Positions 59,302 to 64,000 of a stretch of 64,000 nucleotides of DNA are shown piece after piece. The notes under the pieces were generated by a model. It had not been told where the DNA came from. It did no database searches and was given only the letters and a program-made list of their open reading frames with translations. Made by a program: the position numbers and the translations under genes. Origin of the DNA: Portulaca oleracea. Taxonomy: Eukaryota; Streptophyta; Magnoliopsida; Caryophyllales; Portulacaceae. The DNA lies in the NCBI GenBank assembly GCA_029582165.1, contig CM055879.1:37047330-37111329 (forward strand). The letters run 5' to 3'. How positions within the stretch are numbered: the stretch's first letter is position 1; the number at the start of each line of letters is the position of its first letter.

Positions 59302-61612
59302 CCATTAGTCCGAAAGCACGTTGTCTAAAATCATATAAATATCATCCTAAGAATATTATTTATAAAGGATATAAATGAAATTTCAACAAATATTCTTTTA
59401 AAAAATATTTAATTTTACTAAACACATCACATCATCATCATGGTAGTACATGAGTTCAATGGTCTACACTATGTAAAATTACAAATGAAACTATTCATTT
59501 TGTTTCAATGAAGGTTTTTTTTTAGCTTAGTGTATACATATAATAGGTTAGTGGATGCACGTGTTTTAGACAACACAACTAGTACATGAGTGTGGTTTTG
59601 GTGTTGGTGATGGAGACTTGACAAATAATTGGGTCAGTATGACGGGAAAAGTAAAACAAAATTGTAGACTTAAATTGTGTAGGGCAGCAGATTCTTTAAG
59701 ATACTTGTTTTTTAGCCTACATGCAGAAATCAGAATCATAGAAACTTCAAGCAAATATAGATCATCAATCCAAGACAAATTAATGAACTAAAGCTGGACC
59801 TCCTCTATTAATTCTAGCTATGTGCCAAACAATAAAACAATTCATTATTTGACTTTCGTGTACTTCCTCATTGTATATTATTAGTTATAATAGGATAAAC
59901 TTTAATCATTAATTATTTAAAATATATAATAATAATAATAATTTAAAATATAAATGTAATAAGATTGTAATAATCCGAATTTAGTTGTAGAATACTATTC
60001 ATCTCTTAGATTTTGGTGTACCACACTGAGTTGGTCCAAACCAACTTGGTAGTTTTCCACGTGACACCTATATTCTATTAATTACAAATTTTAATATATT
60101 GGATTTGTTTTAATGTTCTGGCATCTTCTTGGTTGCAAACATTACCGATATCTATTTCAAAGATCGACGATTGATCCCTCAAATTACAAAGAGTCCTTTT
60201 AGCGTGCTTGGTCTATGTTCACATGCTACATGGAAAAATTTCCTCCAACGTCAACCGTCCCTAAATTGCTCCTAGCCAAGCAAGAAAAATTAACCATAGA
60301 ATCCAACAAGTGATCAAGTCAGTGGGGTCGAGGTCATTTCCTACCTAACGCAATAAGGGAATGGTAATGAGCTTTTTAAACGGAAGAAACGCCTTAAGTA
60401 GTCATTTCAATAGATAATTCTTCAACCATTTTTGGGGTGTTATAGTTATAGTAGTCAAAATCATAATTTTAATTAAAAATATTAAATTGATTTGGTAGAT
60501 CTGGTGTGACTTATGAGGATGAATAATAAAAATAGAGATGGATGACTGCGTTTGGTGCCAAATAAATTAAAGGGCGATGATACATGTATTGGGGCAAGAC
60601 AATACTAAGTGTTTTGCTCCTTATAAAATTAATGTTTATTATCATTTTTAACCCCTTTTTTTACAAATACTATATATTAATTATCAATTATAAGAAGCTT
60701 GGAATGTGTTGACTATGTCAACAACTAAAATTGACATCCTAACGAATTAACCCCATCTGTTGGGCATATTTTAGACGTTTTTTAAATTTATAAATTTTAA
60801 AAAATATAGATAAAAGTGTGATTTTATACCATTTATATATATTATTATAGGTATAGAAGTTAATCATGTAATTTTTTTTCAATTTAATTTACAAATATAT
60901 AGGTTTGATACAATTACAAAACACTAAATATGTATGTTGCCCGAGACATTTATCATTTATAATTAACAAGGAGAGGCTGAAAGGATTGGTATCTTAGTCT
61001 ATTAGTGGCATACTTTTTTGAGGATGAGATATGGTTTGAATTCAACCTACGTACGTAGCCAGCTGATGGATCCAAACAGATGTTATCGTTATCATTTCAC
61101 CATTAACAAGAGTTTAGGAAATCTACAATTGCTTTTACATACATCACCATTATATCAAATATCATTTCCCCATTATTGCATGTAACTATCATTGTTATTT
61201 TACAGAATTATTCCCGCTATATTTTATATATATTCAGAAGCCATCTCAAAGATATACAAGTATTTTCTACTTTTGTTCAAATTAATTAATTATACGTTGT
61301 TCTCACTTATATTAGTTAGTCAAATTTTACAAGACTTTGATATGTTAATTATTATGTACGTGTATCTATATCTATATCTATATCTATATATATAATATAT
61401 TATATATATATATAAGATAATTTGTGGAATCTTAAATCTTATTAATAACTTGCTTATTTTTTTATATTTATTTTAAATCAAGATAACAATTACGTCATTA
61501 TTTTAATAGCTTAATTATAAGACTTACCGAAATTAGATTCATCAAATTTTGATCGTATGAGGATCTTTACTTCAGTCCAATCCTCATATAATCAACTATC
61601 CTCAATTCAGGG
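59302..61612. other. AT-rich intergenic DNA, no gene seen
   Basis: Contains a (CTATAT)n/(TA)n microsatellite at about 61364-61415. No coding motif, RNA gene or element boundary is recognisable. Confidence 0.5.
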
Positions 61613-61622
61613 GTCAAATCGC

Positions 61623-63161
61623 GGGTTTTTTGCTTTTTGAACCCTGAATTTTGGGGGTATTTATTATTTGGTACCACAAATTTCAAAGTTTATTTTTTGG
61701 ACCCTGTACTTTGTCTCCGGCAACAATATGGACACTATAATTTGTCTTCGGCCAAAAGAAGTCCCATATGAGGTTTGACTGGAATGTTTCTTCCAACTTT
61801 GCCCTCAATTTTTCCTATACTTCCAAGTTTTCCCTTCATTTATTCTTACAATAATTTACTTATTTTTTAATATCACAATTCTCATATTTCACATAACATT
61901 CATCCCTCTCCCTCCCTCACTGATCGACTCTCTCTGTCTTCAACACCTCAATTACTATCTCCATCACCATCTCCATTAAAATCTTCATTCCCTCCAACCC
62001 CCTTCCCTCACTTCCTACCCTGACCAAAAGAAACTGAACAGTGCCTTCCATCGCACTCCATGAATCAGTGCCGTAGAACACAATCAACTACATCACTTTA
62101 ATCAGCTAATCATTTATTTATTTTCACATCAAATGAATCAATTCGTTCAATTAAGCAAGGGAGGAGGGGAGTGATCCCAAAGTCCAAACAACTAGATCTT
62201 CCGATCAATGATCACAATTTCGATAATGCAATTAACTGATTCAAAAAAGAAACTGAAAGTTGAGATTTAAGAATTCATAGTTTGATACATACCATCAACT
62301 GCTGAATTGAAGGCTTGAAATTGAGAGAAAGTGAGGGCTGGTGGAGAAGAAAGTTGAGATTTAAGACTCTATTTGATGAGGATGCACCTGGACGGTGCTG
62401 CTTCTTTCTTAGATGGACCCTCCAATTCATCCTCCTCAGAGCCCCCCAATTTTCCCGACAACAATGCCAATTCCAACGCCAATGCTTCCGTTCTGATTAC
62501 GGGATATGGTGGTCCGCCTATGATGCCGATGCCAGTGCCAATGATGATGGGTATGCCTTACGGACCATAAACTGGATTTGTATTAGTTTAGATAAGTTGA
62601 GGGTTTTGGTGAATCTGTACAGTCAATTTTTTCGGTAATTTGAAAATGATTTGGGGAATCTGAACAAGCTAATAACTTGGATTTATATTAGTTTATATAA
62701 AACCAGATCAAAAACCCTAATTTGTTTTCTATCAATAATCGAAAATTTTGACAAGCTAATGAATTAAAATTTCTAATTATATATTTTGTGGTTGGTATTT
62801 GTTCATAAACCCTAAATTGGTAGTGTGACAGTTTTGGAGTTTTGGTGAATGAGTGATGAATAGTGTAAAATTTCATATTTTTTAAGATGGTATTATTGTT
62901 TTTATACCATATTTGTCATGGAAAACTTGAAATGTATGTCATTTGTTGTTTTGAGTGATGAACAATAGAGAACAGAGGGGAAATAGATAAAAGGGAAAAT
63001 CGGGAACTTTTATGTCTTTTGGGCCTTTGCCGGAGTAAAACTTAAGTTTGACCCAGATTTTTTGGGTAACCAAAGTACAGGGTCCGAAAAATAAACTTTC
63101 AAATGTGTGGTACCAAATAATAAATACCCCCAAAGTTGAGGGTCCAAAAAGCAAAAAACCC
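61623..63161. mobile_element. Mutator-like (MULE) non-autonomous element
   Basis: GGGTTTTTTGCTTTTTGAAC at the left is mirrored by GGTCCAAAAAGCAAAAAACCC at the right, and the inverted arms run over 110 bp (TACTTTG, GGGTATTTATTATTTGGTAC and others in both). A 10-bp duplication GTCAAATCGC flanks the element exactly (61613-61622 and 63162-63171). Long arms and a 9-11-bp duplication define Mutator-like elements. There is no transposase. The interior contains a short coding-like frame that may be a captured host sequence (Pack-MULE). Confidence 0.9.
62373..62570 (+). pseudogene. Possible captured host-gene fragment inside the MULE
   Basis: The 65-codon frame starts MMRMHLDGAASFLDGPSNSS, has an Asn-rich middle (NFPDNNANSNANAS) and ends GYGGPPMMPMPVPMMMGMP. 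The low-complexity but protein-like composition, and its place between MULE arms, suggest capture. I do not recognise the donor gene. Confidence 0.35.
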
Positions 63162-63171
63162 GTCAAATCGC

Positions 63172-64000
63172 AAGCGAGAGTACTCCCATGGAGTATAAAA
63201 ACTATTTTCAAACCTTTAACCATTGTTCAAATTATTTTGAGTTCTTGTACATTATTTTTTTGAGGCAAGTTAGTTCTTGTAGTACATAAACAAAAATTAA
63301 CCTTAACCCTAATTTTTGCAGGTCCAGGTACATCTTTGACACATTGACCAAGTACAGTTTGGAAGTTTCTCGATCAACTTTAATTACCTTGATATTTATC
63401 GGCAAACAAGATTAAACATGTAAATAAAAGGAGAACCCATCGAATCTCTGTGAATGATACATAGAGTTAATGGCGACAAGCAGGCCAATAAAAGAGAACT
63501 ACCGGTAGCCAAATCAAATAAGGCTTGTTCCTTCTCTTAGCTTCACGCCAAAACCCTCTAAATTATATTTGTGGTACCCAATTTTCGCTAATTATATATA
63601 TGAGGTCAAACATGATTAATATTATCTTCACATAGACCACCTTCCTTTGCCTTTTCAGTCCAAATTATATTGATTCACGTGGGATCCCATGAATTTATCC
63701 CATCATATGGGGACTATCTTTTTGTACGTGGGCAGGTAAGGTTAAATAGTGCAAATATAAAATTAGATTAATTTAGACGAGTTTATGGTGAGTTTGAGTA
63801 AATTTTAATAAATTTAATTAGGTAAAAATATTTTTACACTAAGATGATTGAGTCTGAATTTTACATGTTCATTAGTTTTATATCATATTGTATATTTTTC
63901 CAATGTAAAGAAAGCAAAATACATCAACTTTTGTAGATGCATGTGTATAATTTTTCTCTTATGTATAAGGTTTTCCTGTTTAATTAGCAAGTATTAATGT
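63172..64000. other. Intergenic DNA to the window edge, no gene seen
   Basis: AT-rich, no coding motif. Any gene beginning here would lie beyond the edge. Confidence 0.45.

Overview
This is plant nuclear DNA, AT-rich and dense in transposable elements. The intron-bearing genes belong to families that place it in a flowering plant, probably a eudicot: cytosolic ribosomal protein eL30, subgroup-II h-type thioredoxins, a PIG-M mannosyltransferase and the LOV/F-box/Kelch photoreceptor FKF1. I cannot name the species from the sequence alone.

Layout. 1-9 kb: RPL30 (+ strand) behind a telo-box/site II promoter, with a Stowaway MITE and a palindrome-ended MITE upstream and a LINE scrap, an (AT)n tract and small MITEs downstream. 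9.3-10 kb: a thioredoxin h gene (- strand). 11.6-14.5 kb: a complete copia-type element that keeps only gag and the start of protease. 15.3-31.5 kb: a decayed Ty3/gypsy chromovirus with 0.27-kb LTRs, split inside gag by an 11.1-kb non-autonomous LTR element. That inner element carries an antisense plant-mobile-domain (PMD) gene, arrays of a short palindromic word, and a long tandem array of hairpins. 32.1-33.0 kb: a solo LTR. 34.1-40.3 kb: a gag-only copia element, itself split by a 2.2-kb two-LTR element of the solo LTR's family. 42.1-43.1 kb: a second thioredoxin h gene, paralogous to the first. 45.6-49.2 kb: PIGM (- strand). 50.6-53.6 kb: FKF1 (- strand). 54-63 kb: no host gene recognised, but a Tourist MITE, a long-TIR foldback element, a nested palindrome, a CACTA element inserted in another MITE, and a MULE-type element.

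Target-site duplications resolve the nesting: CTAAA (11.6-14.5 kb), ATCAA (gypsy), GTAAG (PMD element), CAAAT (solo LTR), CATTC (copia), GTTAA/GTTAG (inner copia), GTT (CACTA), TAA (Tourist), TA (Stowaway), and a 10-bp repeat on the MULE. The two thioredoxin genes share exon lengths, intron phases, N-terminal residues and promoter layout. They look like an old tandem duplication pushed about 32 kb apart by retrotransposon insertions. The host genes serve separate processes (translation, redox control, GPI-anchor synthesis, photoperiodic flowering) and are not an operon-like unit.

The most unusual content is in the 19.8-31.0 kb element: a hairpin array whose stem arms change while staying complementary around a fixed loop, a dispersed AACCCAGACGGGTT word, and a difference between its two LTRs concentrated at copies of that word.
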